This document shows, piece by piece, positions 46,801-57,357 of a stretch of DNA of 64,000 bases. Numbering within the stretch: the first letter of the stretch is position 1; each line of letters starts with the position of its first letter. A program made the translations under genes and the position numbers. Source of the DNA: Branchiostoma floridae. Taxonomy: Eukaryota > Chordata > Leptocardii > Amphioxiformes > Branchiostomatidae. The notes under the pieces are model-generated. The model saw only the letters and a list, made by a program, of their open reading frames with translations. It had not been told where the DNA came from and made no database searches. The stretch lies in NCBI RefSeq assembly GCF_000003815.2, contig NC_049979.1, positions 16,469,483 to 16,533,482 of the forward strand, in the 5' to 3' direction.

Positions 46801-48868
46801 ATGACGTCGTCAGTAGCCATCTTGTTGGCAAAACATTGCAGGCCTTCTCTTGCTTTGGCCCCAGAATTGGTGACGACAGCAAGTCTATTTTGGTAGTGGT
46901 TCCTGCGTGTCGCTACCCATGAAGAAACGCTGAGGGCATCTTTCTCGTCTTGAAAAGTCAGCCACTTTGCAGAAAGGTCTCTGAGGGCGTCTGAAGACTT
47001 TCCACTCAGTGGCAGAATGACGAATTCACCTTCTTGGTCACTTGGTCCGAACTGCCATCCCCTCCTGTGGTGGGTCGGAGCTACTGGCGGTGTAGCGTTG
47101 TGTTCCTCCATGATGACATGGGCCAGGGCTCCTCCAAATCCAAAACAGTTCACGCCAAGCGTCACGTTTTTGTTGTCAGGAAAGTTCTCTACTTTGGTCT
47201 GTACGGAGATGCCAAGCTCTTCAAAGTCAACTTTAGGAGTCGGTGAGTTGTAGTTGACGGAGGGACAGAGGGTTCGCTTATCCAGCATCAGTGCTGTCTT
47301 GATGACACCCACCATCCCTGCAGCGCACTCCATGTGTCCAAAATTGCTCTTGGCAGAGCCGATCCTCAAGGGGGAGGCGCGATGTGGACCGAAGGTGTTT
47401 CCAATAGCTTCAGCTTCTGCGGGATCACCGACGGGCGTACTGGTGCCGTGAGCCTCAACGTACAGGACATCTGAGAGGGGAACTCCGAAGCGGGCGTAGG
47501 TTGTCCTCATGAGCTGCTCCTGTGCACTGGAGGACGGCATGGTGATGCTGTGACTGAAGCCGTTGTCGGATATGGCACTTCCTTTGATGATGCTGTACAC
47601 GTGATCTCCGTCTCGTATGGCGTCGCTGAGAGGCTTGACCAGGACGGCTCCAAACCCTTCACTGCGGACGTAGCCGTTGGCAGATGCGTCAAATGGACAG
47701 CTGAATCCGTCAGGTGACAGAACCCCCATTGCGCTGAAAGCTACGGTTACCTCCGGCATGAGGAGCACATTGCTGCCCCCCACGAGGGCGACGCTGCATT
47801 CTTTGTTCCTCAAGGAGGAACACGCGATGTGGATGGCTGTCATTGATGCTGCGCATGCGGTATCTACAGCAAGACTCGGTCCCTTCAGGTTGAAGGCATA
47901 GGAGATTCTGTTTGCGGCCACGCTATGCGCTATTCCTGTGTTTACATATGAGTTGAACAGGTGTTTGTCTCCTGCCATGAACAAAGCATAATCCATCATG
48001 CCTATTCCTACAAACACACCACACGACTCAGACACACTCTCAGGCGTGATACCTGCATCTTCAAACGCCTCGTACGTCACTTCCAGCAGGTGGCGCTGCT
48101 GGGGGTCCATCATGGCGGCCTCACGAGGCGAGATCTTGAAGAAGGTGTGGTCGAACATGTCGATGTCGTCCACAAACCCAGCCTTGCGTGTGACGTGGGT
48201 ACCTGACTGGTGTGGGTCTGTGCTGTGGTAGGCTTCAAGGGACCATCTTTCTGGTGGAACCTCGGTGATGACGTTTCTTCCTTCTCTGATGACGTCCCAG
48301 AACTTCGAGGGGGTGTCTGTGCCGCCAGGCATCCGGCAACCTTAAATTACGAATTGTCTCAATAAGAATCAATCAACAGATAACACACTTGGTATTGATT
48401 GTTATACCATAATATAGAAAATATGGTAGAAAATAATTCTAAAAGGTTCTTGGTTCAGTAGTGTTAGAAAGTCAGCTGACATGATGACTCACCGATTCCG
48501 ACTATAGCGAGTGCATAGTGGCTGTCGTCTGGACCTGGATGTTGACATGACTGCTGTGTCTCTTCACACCCCTTTTCTCCGCTCTGTACGTGAGAGTTTC
48601 TTTCTTCGAGGAACCCGTCGAAATGGTCCTTATTGCTGAAATCCATCTGTGGAAAACCATTCACGGCAAAATGATACACTGGTTGCATTTATGATCAAAA
48701 ATGAAAATCTGTTAATGCCAAAGACACAATCTCATGATCTGTATTGTTAAAGAATTCATTTAAAAAGGGGTTACTACGTTACATGTAATTTACAAGGACT
48801 GATTGACCCACCTTGCTGGCCTCCGGATCCGCCTGTTCGGAGGCCATCGCGTCCACTGGTCCCGTCAT
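40811..48868 (-). CDS. animal type I reducing polyketide synthase, KS-AT-DH-MT-ER-KR-ACP, 2,465 residues, complete
   Basis: Iterative type I PKS predicted to build a reduced polyketide from malonyl-CoA. Five coding exons close in frame: 48868-48812, 48646-48493, 48340-41508 (6,833 bp), 41323-41239, 41079-40811. KS opens with VGIGCRMPGG and has active Cys 233 in DTACAAS, plus VEAHGTSTPVGD and KSNFGHMECAAG. AT has GHSLGE (Ser 695) and CAFHTDHM, the AFH form associated with malonyl-CoA. DH has DHVVNDSVVFPGAGY (His 985) and LDGCFQ (Asp 1139). MT has ILEVGGRMGG (about 1413-1422), whose SAM-binding glycines are altered. ER has HSACGGVGQAAIQ (about 1926). KR has GGFGGVGQ, SSVTAAWG and GYVAAN (Tyr 2269). 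ACP has GVDSLMAV, where the Ser takes phosphopantetheine. No thioesterase follows, so release must be by other means. The domain order matches animal FAS-like/hrPKS enzymes. The product cannot be predicted. Confidence 0.95.
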
Positions 48869-48973
48869 ACGGCTATCTGGTATTCTTCTGTCGTGAGATG
48901 AGACACAATGTTAAATCTAAAATACGATATTTCTTTCGCCTTATAATTTGTCACACAGTCAAATATATTGGTA

Positions 48974-49316
48974 NNNNNNNNNNNNNNNNNNNNNNNNNNN
49001 NNNNNNNNNNNNNNNNNNNNNNNNNNNNNNNNNNNNNNNNNNNNNNNNNNNNNNNNNNNNNNNNNNNNNNNNNNNNNNNNNNNNNNNNNNNNNNNNNNNN
49101 NNNNNNNNNNNNNNNNNNNNNNNNNNNNNNNNNNNNNNNNNNNNNNNNNNNNNNNNNNNNNNNNNNNNNNNNNNNNNNNNNNNNNNNNNNNNNNNNNNNN
49201 NNNNNNNNNNNNNNNNNNNNNNNNNNNNNNNNNNNNNNNNNNNNNNNNNNNNNNNNNNNNNNNNNNNNNNNNNNNNNNNNNNNNNNNNNNNNNNNNNNNN
49301 NNNNNNNNNNNNNNNN
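48974..49316. other. assembly gap (343 N)
   Basis: A run of 343 N just upstream of the PKS first coding exon. The non-round length suggests an estimated gap size rather than a fixed placeholder. Confidence 0.99.
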
Positions 49317-50384
49317 TTTGGTATCAGCTCCCGTGGCGCACTACGCCCGAAACAAGTTAAGCCATAACGTTAATCTAAATGAGATTAGACTCATTGATTC
49401 TGTGGAATGGTTATAAAAATTTTGTACTTCAAGTGCAACTTCAAGGCCAATGTATCGTTACGGCTGCATTTCTTCAGTGCCGTTGTCCACACTTTTAAAA
49501 ATATTCTTTCAAATTATGAGATCCACTTCATACCCTGTCATTAACGGCCAACCCCTGGAGTGGGCTGCCACCGCCATAACCGTCACGTACTATCCCCAAC
49601 ATCCGGGCAGTTTGTAACTTTTGCAGGGTATCTTGTCAAGGAGGACAGCGACAAACAAAAAGTCCTGCTATTTTAGATACCTGGAGACAGGAGCAGACTC
49701 ATTGTGCGTGATTAAGTGTAGAGGTCGCCAATGAAAATGGTAAGAATAAGATTGGAATGTAGCCAGCCTATGCACGTTTAATATTTGTAAATAATAGACC
49801 ATTAACAGTTAACGCTGACTATTTCTCGATTCTCTCAGACGAACCGGAGAACGTAACATAATTTACACAAAGATGGTAAACGTTACTGCGAAAAGCAACA
49901 AGACCCAGGACAAATACGGTAATCCACGAGTGCCGTAACGTTACATCTACAGGGCATTGGAGAGACCAGACTACGATCCATCAAAATAATGAAGAGCGCG
50001 ACCTAAACTGGAATTCCTCCACGAGGGTCTGCATGGGGGGTCTTGGTAACGCTTAACAGTAAATTCAGGAGGAGTTACAAAGCATAACAGTAACATTGAC
50101 GTTCGTTCCTCTTCGTACAACGCTAGACTAGGTTATCTCCATCAGTCCATGGTTGAAAATATCTGACTAATGACATTGTGAGAAGGAAAAGGTACCCAGA
50201 ACCCAGAGGAATGACAGGGACAATGTCCACTGTCTCAATGACATTTGCTTCCGTGGGTCAGTGTTTCCATCAGAAGAGGCGGCAGCAAATTTCTTATAGG
50301 GTGATTTAACTATTTCTGACAAAATTCAACACATGGAGCGCTGAAGGCACGATGCATCCTAGGGGTTCGGGGGGTTCGCTTCCC

Positions 50385-50910
50385 CGGAAATGTTTTGAAT
50401 TCATGACCCTCTGAAATGCTATTTCCTGCATTTTCCGGTAAATTTTTCCGACAGAATAATAAAATTTTCATCAAAAGTACACATGGTTGTAGCTTTGACC
50501 TCCGGCCTCCGATATATCTTTACCATTTCGAGCTCGGAGGGCACGAGACATTGCAAGATAAGTCCGGGGAAATTTTAAAATCTGGACTGTCTGAAACGCC
50601 ATTTCTTGCATTTTGAAGGACAAATTTTGCCGGCCGACGAAGCAAAATCATATGACATTTTATTAGACAGAAAAGTTTTTTGGGTGACGACCAACACTCC
50701 AAACGTTTTTCCAGCGACCTGGAATGGTAGAGACTAAGTAATTTTTGCCTGAAAGTACGCTAAGTTTGACATTGAAATCTGTATGTGTGAAAAGGTTTTG
50801 GGGGGCAACGCTTCCACAACATATTTTTACCCGAAGTGGCCAGGAGGCTCGGAGAAATTTTGAAATCTGGACCCTTTGAAACACCATTTCCTGCATTTTC
50901 AGGGGCTCTA
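50385..50910 (+). repeat. three degenerate copies of a dispersed repeat unit
   Basis: The motif GAAATTTTGAAATCTGGACC followed by TGAAACGCCATTTCCTGCAT recurs, with variation, near 50390-50440, 50570-50620 and 50850-50905. The copies are irregularly spaced (about 180 and 285 bp). A fourth, isolated copy is at 19600-19670. Short frames such as the one at 50416-50616 come from this repeat and are not genes. Confidence 0.7.
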
Positions 50911-51164
50911 TCTGGCATTTGACTTCATGGGTATAACTTGTTACGAAGAAATTCTTGGTAACGCTTAATGGTGAATTCAGGATAACAAATAACGATTAAC
51001 GTTGAATTAAAATGACCAATAACGCTTCACGAAGAATATGCCAATGGCGCTTAACGTTGAATTAGACTAGTGAAATGAAGACCTTGCTAACGTCTATGCT
51101 CTATAAACCGTTGGAAGGATATGTTTAGAAACCTCCGCACAAATTTGTGACAACGGGAACTTTG

Positions 51165-52839
51165 AACTAGAAAGGCCGACATTTGCTTGAGAGCAAATAC
51201 AGCATATTTCAGCCATCTCCCTCCCCATGCAACAATAGACTATTTCAAAATCCTTCATTTGAAAAATCACTTTTACTAATGACGGTTTAACCCAAAAATG
51301 AATCTTACAAACTTCCCCCGTTCAAGAATGGACTCCAGTGCACCCTATGTGAATTCGCACAATAGACCAGTCCAGAAATACTCCCACTGAAACCCTGGCC
51401 TTTTGAATAAGAAACCAAATCCAAAATTGAATTTAGCAAAAAAAGGTACCAGTGCATGAAAAGGTATAATAGACCAGTCTAAAAACACTTCCACTAAAAA
51501 TTGAATTTTGAATCATCACCCGTCCAAAACTGAATTTGAAAAAATCCCCCTTCCGTGTACAAAAATGGACTCTTCCATGTAAAGTAGAGCTGTCCAAAAA
51601 TACATCCGCTAAAATAGGACTTTGACATAATCACTAAAGTCCAAAATATGTATTTTTAAAAAAGCCCCCCTCCATGCAAGAATGGACTCTTCCAGCACAC
51701 CCATGTAAAATTGCAAATTTGACCAGTCCAAAAATAACCCTACTGAAAGACTTTGACAAACTTGTAGTCACCAAAGTCCAAAAATGAATTTAAAAAAAAA
51801 AATCCCCCCTCTGTGCGAGAATAGACTCTTCCAGTACACCTTCTGTAAAATTGCAAAATAGACCTGTCCAAAAATACACCCACTGAAAGGCTTCACCAGT
51901 CCAATTAAGAATTTTTAAAAAAATGAACCCCTCCGTGTAAGAATGGACTCTTCCAGATAACACCGGGCTCGCTGATTGGCTGCCACCCCCCCTCTTTAGG
52001 ATATAGATTCAGGCTGTGATTGGTTACCTATCAAATTAGATTAAATAGACATACATACCAGTAGGTGTAATCTGCAGTTGGGGGGGTCAACGACCTTAAG
52101 GTCATTGACCCCTCTGGCTATTGGAAAATGACAAAAAATCCCCAAATATATCATTTTGAAGTGGTTTATGCCAAAAATTATACATGTGTCATTTGAATAA
52201 ATATCTAGTGCACCATTTTACCAAAATTTAGGTCATTTAGTTTTAAAACCAGAGCACAGGAGCCAAAAGTGTACGTTTTTGGTCATAAAATGGCCAAATA
52301 ATCGCAAAATTAAGCATTTTGTTGTACTGTATGCCTCAAGTGTTAATGAATCCATGTGCGCATATGTCTAGGGCACCTCTATACTAAATTTCAGGTCATC
52401 CGGTTCTAAAACCAGGGTACAGGAGCCAAAAGTGTCCTTTTTTGGTAAAAAAATGACCAAAAAATCGCAAAAATAAGCATTTCGTTATACTGTACACCAA
52501 AAGTGATATTGAATTTATATGGGGGAATTATCAAGGCACATCTGTGCCAAATTTCAGCTCATTCGGTTATAATACCAGGGTACAGGGGGCCAAAATATAC
52601 AGTTTTGGTCTTAAGATGACCAAAAAACCTTAATAAAATCATTTAAGAGACAGATATGAAAAAAATGAAAAAAACGTCCGAGGGTATTGGCCCACTCTAC
52701 CTTTGTGCCAAATTTCAAGTCATTCGGTTCAGGAACAACGGAGATACCGTGTTCTGAAGATTTGACAGGAGAAAGAAGAAAGAAGAAACATTACGAATAC
52801 AATATATTTCACCATACCTGTGGTATGGCTGAAATATAA
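51165..52839 (-). mobile_element. 1,675-bp interspersed element, copy B (inverted relative to copy A)
   Basis: Reverse complement of 11275-12949 with the same total length and no mismatches in the stretches compared by eye, including both internal degenerate tandem-repeat blocks. The flanks read G-AACTA-GAAAGG on the left and GAAATAT-AACTA-AC on the right, so AACTA may be a 5-bp target-site duplication. In copy A the matching positions read AACTA and AATTA, which weakens this. No coding domain is present. Confidence 0.85.
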
Positions 52840-55250
52840 CTAACATTATAAGGAGGTTAGTAACAAAATATGTATGCACACAATATACACCAGAATTATG
52901 CAAGGCAAACACTATCTCCCCAAGCCATTTCCATTGAATCAGGGGTCATCCAGGAATCATTGAATTAGTTTAGTTAACTGGTTCAAGCGAACTCCTCTAC
53001 TTCCTATCAGTTTAAGACTTCATTTTACACAATGTTCAATAGCTACAGCATGATACAATGATACTGGTTGTCACATTAGGTGGAGCATTCCTTGTTTTTT
53101 TGTAATGAAGCATTTCATAAACTTGTGCCATGAAAAAATTTGGTAAATAATAAACCTATCACAATAATGCTGCACAAATTGGAGATCAGAATTTTGCAAT
53201 CCGATTGAAAAAAATGCGTTTACACTCCTTTTCACTCAGTCAATCCGATTATTCACACACATTCCAAGCGAATTGCCATTCCGTACCTGGACTTCAGGTA
53301 CTTTACTTTCGTACAACATTGTTTGTGGGTTTTCTCAAGCCCACTCTCAATCATGATGCCGAGGGAGATCTGCTCAAATTTTTCGAGTTTGCTCTGTGTT
53401 TCCTCTCTCCTCCAGGTTTTTTTCCTTTCCAGACATTATTGATAGGCACAAAGATAAGTAATGTGACCAAAACTGTCAGTGTATGGCGTGTATTCTGGCT
53501 CCCGCACTACGCAATCTAACCCTTTGTACCTGGAGATACAACCTCCAACTGGGGGCAAATCGGAACTTTGCATAGAATCTATCTATGTTGCATTGACATT
53601 CACGATTCGAACCAATTGGATTGTTTGAAAGTGTTTCAAACTACATCGCGGGGACGGATTGCAAAGGAGCTGGATAGGTGAAAATCCAAGCCGTTTGGAG
53701 CGTTCACATTCAAAACAACGATCCGGATCCTTGCAGTTTAATCGGATTGCTTTTTTTGAATGTGAACAGGTCTGATACTTTATAAAACATGTAGGTGGTC
53801 TAACAGATGAAAGGTAATGTACAGACTGTCAGATTTCATTGGCTTATTTGCCATCCAATGTTTATGCATAGTGATAACATGTGGCATCAATTAAGACCTG
53901 CATCAGAAAGACAAACTTTGGAAGATAGAATAAGTAATAGTGGCGCTAATTTCTTCATATTCATACTTTCACCCACCTTCTGATATCTTGCAGATGTATA
54001 GGACAGGATGCAGGATGTTCTTCGGAAGAAGCCAACAAGTTTCCGTCATCTGCCAGGAACACTTGCACTTCCTCTTACTCAAGATTCTAACATGTATGAA
54101 GTCAGTTACAGTACCAGGTAAGTTTTTATACTTGCCCTTTGTGCAACATAACAAGTTTATTTGACTTGGTTATTGAAACCTTTCTAGGAAGGGGGGTGTT
54201 TTAAGTGGAAAAATTTACTTCCTTATGAGACCTCACGCAAGCAAGTTACGTCATGCTTTTGCTTTTGATGCCATTGCACCAGTCCTGCAAATACTATTCA
54301 GCTATAAATGGACTATTAAAGCCTCTCAAAGCCTCTCGAAGCTGATGCAATGGTCAATTGATAAAAGAGACAAAAATTGCTGGCAAAGGGCTGGCTCACA
54401 TGAGGAAACTTTCTGGTTGTATGACAATGGCATGTCAAAGTCAAGTTTTTTGCTTCATGTGAACACATCCGTGGAGTTGGCAGACTGATATTTTATGACC
54501 GGGTCGTATATTAACCTCACTGGGTGGGTGTACGACCACTTGCGGCCACCAGGGTGAGGTCTGCAACACTTCTTGTGAACACAATTGCATCGCCCTTATT
54601 TCTCCAGCATAAATCTCTGTTTCTGTCAGACTTCTTTATCTGTATTTTTTCCTTTTTTTTTGCTGTTTCATCTACTTTGCTTGTTTCCTAAGCAGCAGCT
54701 CAAACTGGAGCAGTGAGGAAACTTGCTGTTTGATAGGATTGTGGAAAATGATAAAAATGGAGGCATATGCAGAAATAAGTGAGTCCTGGGTCTGTTTGAG
54801 AACAGAAAGCTGACAGAAAACTTTGACATGTGTCATTGTCTTACGACCAGAAAAAGGGGCCCAACAAAGATAAAAGTAAACTATTCATGGAGGTTCAGAA
54901 CTTGGCTGGAAGCCAACTTCAATAACAAAGATGGTCACCTGGGTTGCAACCAGTGACTGCTGCTGTGTGCAGTTCATTGATCACTGGGATATAAGAAAAC
55001 AATGGTGATCTCATTATGTACACTATTTAAATGTCAAGAATGTTTGAATAACAGTTTTTTTTTAATTCCAGGAAATCTGCACACCTGGGCAAGACACAGA
55101 GAGTTGACCATATTTGGTGATATAAGCTAACTTTTACTAAGGATCCAGCAAATTCCTTGAAAAAGAATGACTCACCATTTTACATGGAACAGGTGAGAGT
55201 TTTAGTCGTCAAGAATGTTCAAGATAACTTTTTTTTTTGAAATCTACACA
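52840..55250. other. intergenic DNA, no gene recognised
   Basis: AT-rich sequence. 53190-53770 carries words such as AATCCGATTGAAAAAAATGC and AATCGGATTGCTTTTTTTGAA at its two ends, suggesting another decayed repeat. Two similar segments, ending in AATCTGCACACCTGGGCAAG (55074-55093) and AATCTACACACCTGGGCCTT (55241-55260), show a short local duplication. No splice-consistent exon was found. Confidence 0.45.
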
Positions 55251-55254
55251 CCTG

Positions 55255-55460
55255 GGCCTTGGGAAAGGCACTTTACACAACTTTCCTCACTTTACTAAGG
55301 TTAGGGCTGTCCCTCAGATAGGACATTAAATGGATGTCCCATGCTTGAGGAGAGCCACACCTTGAGCACATTAAAGAACCCACCACACTCGTAAAAAAAG
55401 AATAGGGGTTCTTCGCGGTGCGAGTGGTTCAAAACCCACAGTCCTTTGGCCACATATGGG
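55255..55460 (+). repeat. SINE-like dispersed repeat fragment
   Basis: Contains GGGAAAGGCACTTTACACAA, then TTTCCTCACTTTACTAAGG and GAGCACATTAAAGAACCC. These words are typical of short interspersed repeats found across invertebrate genomes. No polymerase III promoter boxes are evident in this copy and its ends are not defined. Confidence 0.45.
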
Positions 55461-56389
55461 GCAATTGCTGTCATATTGAGGTCACCTGAGTTAGCGCTGA
55501 ATAACAGCTGCTCCATTCTCCTATGCAGAGGGACCACAGTCATGTCGAAACAGGCAGTCAGCTAGTGCCATTGGGGACCGGGCGTAGGAGGATGAGCCGC
55601 TCCCGATCCTTGTGATCTATCGATTATGATGACCATCAGAAGAATTAGAAAATTGTATAAACCATAAATTCTCAACATACTTTCCTCTGCAGTCTCTGTT
55701 TTATTAGCAAACCTGGTGATCCCTAAGTTTATGGCATCCCTGAAGTCCAAAGTTACAATTGATGAAACAACTTCCTTAATTGTCATATTGGTACTCGATT
55801 TGCTAGGTCCAATAATCTGAAGCCTTAGAAACCTTGTCAGATTTGGATTCTCTTTAAGGTGAAATATATTATATATATCAGTGCCATTCTTACAGACAGT
55901 CTGAAATTATCATACAAAATTAAGTTGTATGCTATTCACATGATCTGAATTCTAAATTGATCAGCCAAACAGTTCTGATTCTTGAAAAATTTGCAAGAAA
56001 ATTATTTTCCGAAGAGGTCTGATTACATTACTGTACAACAATGACTTTGATGATAGACAAGACAGGCCAGAGGCAAACTGGCAATTCTGAGAAGAGGCAA
56101 AAGTAGCAACAATATCATACTGCTAGAATGAAGCAGGTTGATCATAAACATGTTTTCAATATGGTTTGGTAGTGTGCCAAGTCAGAGGATCAGAGGGTAC
56201 TGACCTTATCACATAGTATTACAGTATGTTACACTCACCTGGAGGCTTTGTTTTCCATCAAAATCAGTTCACAACAGTCACATGCACACATTATTTACTG
56301 TGACTCAGTCATATATGTACTCATAATGCATTCATTGATAACCATACATCACATCTTTCATGTACTGCTAGCATGCCCTACACTAATAT
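55461..56389. other. intergenic DNA, no gene recognised
   Basis: AT-rich non-coding sequence between repeat-derived segments. Nothing further can be supported. Confidence 0.4.
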
Positions 56390-56637
56390 TTGTATTTGCA
56401 TATGTAGGTCAATATATTTGTACATTATTCCAAATGCGAGACCAGATCACCCATACATATATGTGCTGTAATCCTTTTAATGTTATTGATGAAATTTTGT
56501 TGCACTGTATCTGTATGTGGCCATTGCCATACGTTGTATGCTGTACAATTGTCGAGCAATAAAGTTCATCCATCCATCCATCCATCCATCCATCCATCCA
56601 TCCATCCATCCATCCATCCATCCATCCATCCATCCAT
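56390..56637 (+). repeat. LINE/SINE-like 3' tail with AATAAA and (CATC)n microsatellite
   Basis: A segment ending TTGTCGAGCAATAAAGTTCA is followed directly by about 70 bp of CATC repeats (56567-56637). A polyadenylation-like AATAAA running straight into a simple repeat is a common 3' end for CR1/RTE-type LINEs and the SINEs they mobilise. No reverse-transcriptase frame lies upstream, so it would be a heavily truncated copy. The DGWM-like peptides on the opposite strand are artefacts of the repeat. Confidence 0.6.
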
Positions 56638-56767
56638 TTGCTCAGACTGATGGACTTGCATTGTTGCAAGGAAGCATTTTAGCATAGAAATGAAGATGCC
56701 TACAAGCCATCTTAAGATTTAAAACTTGAATTGATCATAACAGACTTATGAATTACTGTAAATGCAG

Positions 56768-57300
56768 AAATATTCGCGGTGGATTAATATTCGCGGTTTT
56801 CGCGGCGGACGCTTCACCGCGAAATTAAATCCACCGCGAATATTTCGTCTGCTGGCGCCGCCTAAGGTGCCCCTTTTCCGCTCCATGTACATACTACTAC
56901 TGTCTTTGTCACTGTATAATGAAATGTTTGACATATTTACTACGGTGAAGTCTTGACTGAAGACACACATGTAATTTTTTCATACGACCAACTGTATTAC
57001 AGTACTGTACAGTATGTTCACCATGATACAAAGGTCGTACTACTGTATACTATTACGTATTGAGAGGGTAGATACGATTAGATCAGTAACAGTGGCTCAC
57101 GCAAGAACAAGTCAAAAGCATGGAAACTGTTCTATCCGTCTGTATAGGACCCTTACCGGGTAACCAGCAAGTGTTTTCCGACTGGCGGTTTGTAGAGGCG
57201 CCGGGTTTTACCGACGGCAGTTCGTGACTACAGTGCAGTGCTGAAAATGCATTGAATTTCGCGGGATGGCGCTACCGCGAAATTAAATCCACCGCGAAAT
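56768..57300. mobile_element. hairpin-rich CGCGG repeat element (MITE-like)
   Basis: 56768-56796 (AAATATTCGCGGTGGATTAA...) pairs with 56817-56845 to form a 29-bp near-perfect hairpin with a 20-base loop. A related but weaker inverted motif is at 57257-57300 (AATTTCGCGG...CCGCGAAATTAAATCCACCG). The two related ends, about 450 bp apart, suggest one inverted-repeat element. The intervening sequence is non-coding. Confidence 0.6.
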
Positions 57301-57316
57301 GTCCATTTTGCCGTAT

Positions 57317-57357
57317 ATATCATGACCCTGGACATATCATGTCCAGGGTCATGATAT
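57317..57357. repeat. perfect 19-bp inverted repeat with 3-base loop
   Basis: ATATCATGACCCTGGACAT (57317-57335), loop ATC, then the exact reverse complement at 57339-57357. It is long and GC-containing enough to form a stable cruciform or RNA hairpin. No poly-U tract follows, and it is not adjacent to a coding exon. Confidence 0.85.

Larger units (their letters stand above)
48869..51164. other. PKS upstream region with a 343-bp gap and dispersed repeats
   Basis: Sequence between the PKS start codon and element copy B. The gap at 48974-49316 lies about 105 bp upstream of the ATG and may hide the promoter or a 5'UTR exon. From 49317 to 50330 nothing coding is seen. From 50340 to 50920 there is a degenerate repeat, annotated separately. 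50940-51070 contains several AACGCTTAACG-like words. Confidence 0.5.

Noticed and set aside
41437-48231. Many plus-strand frames of 60-211 codons opposite the PKS
   Set aside because: They are antisense shadows of the GC-richer PKS exon and show no domain of their own.
40811-48868. Animal fatty acid synthase (FASN)
   Set aside because: The KS/AT/DH/MT/ER/KR/ACP order is shared, but there is no thioesterase, and the N-terminal ~60-residue extension plus the malonyl-type AT better fit an animal reducing PKS.
48898-49416. Frames spanning the 343-N gap
   Set aside because: Most of the translation is undefined, with no supporting sequence on either side.
53205-53519. 104-codon plus-strand frame
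   Set aside because: It lies in a decayed repeat with no splice context or domain.
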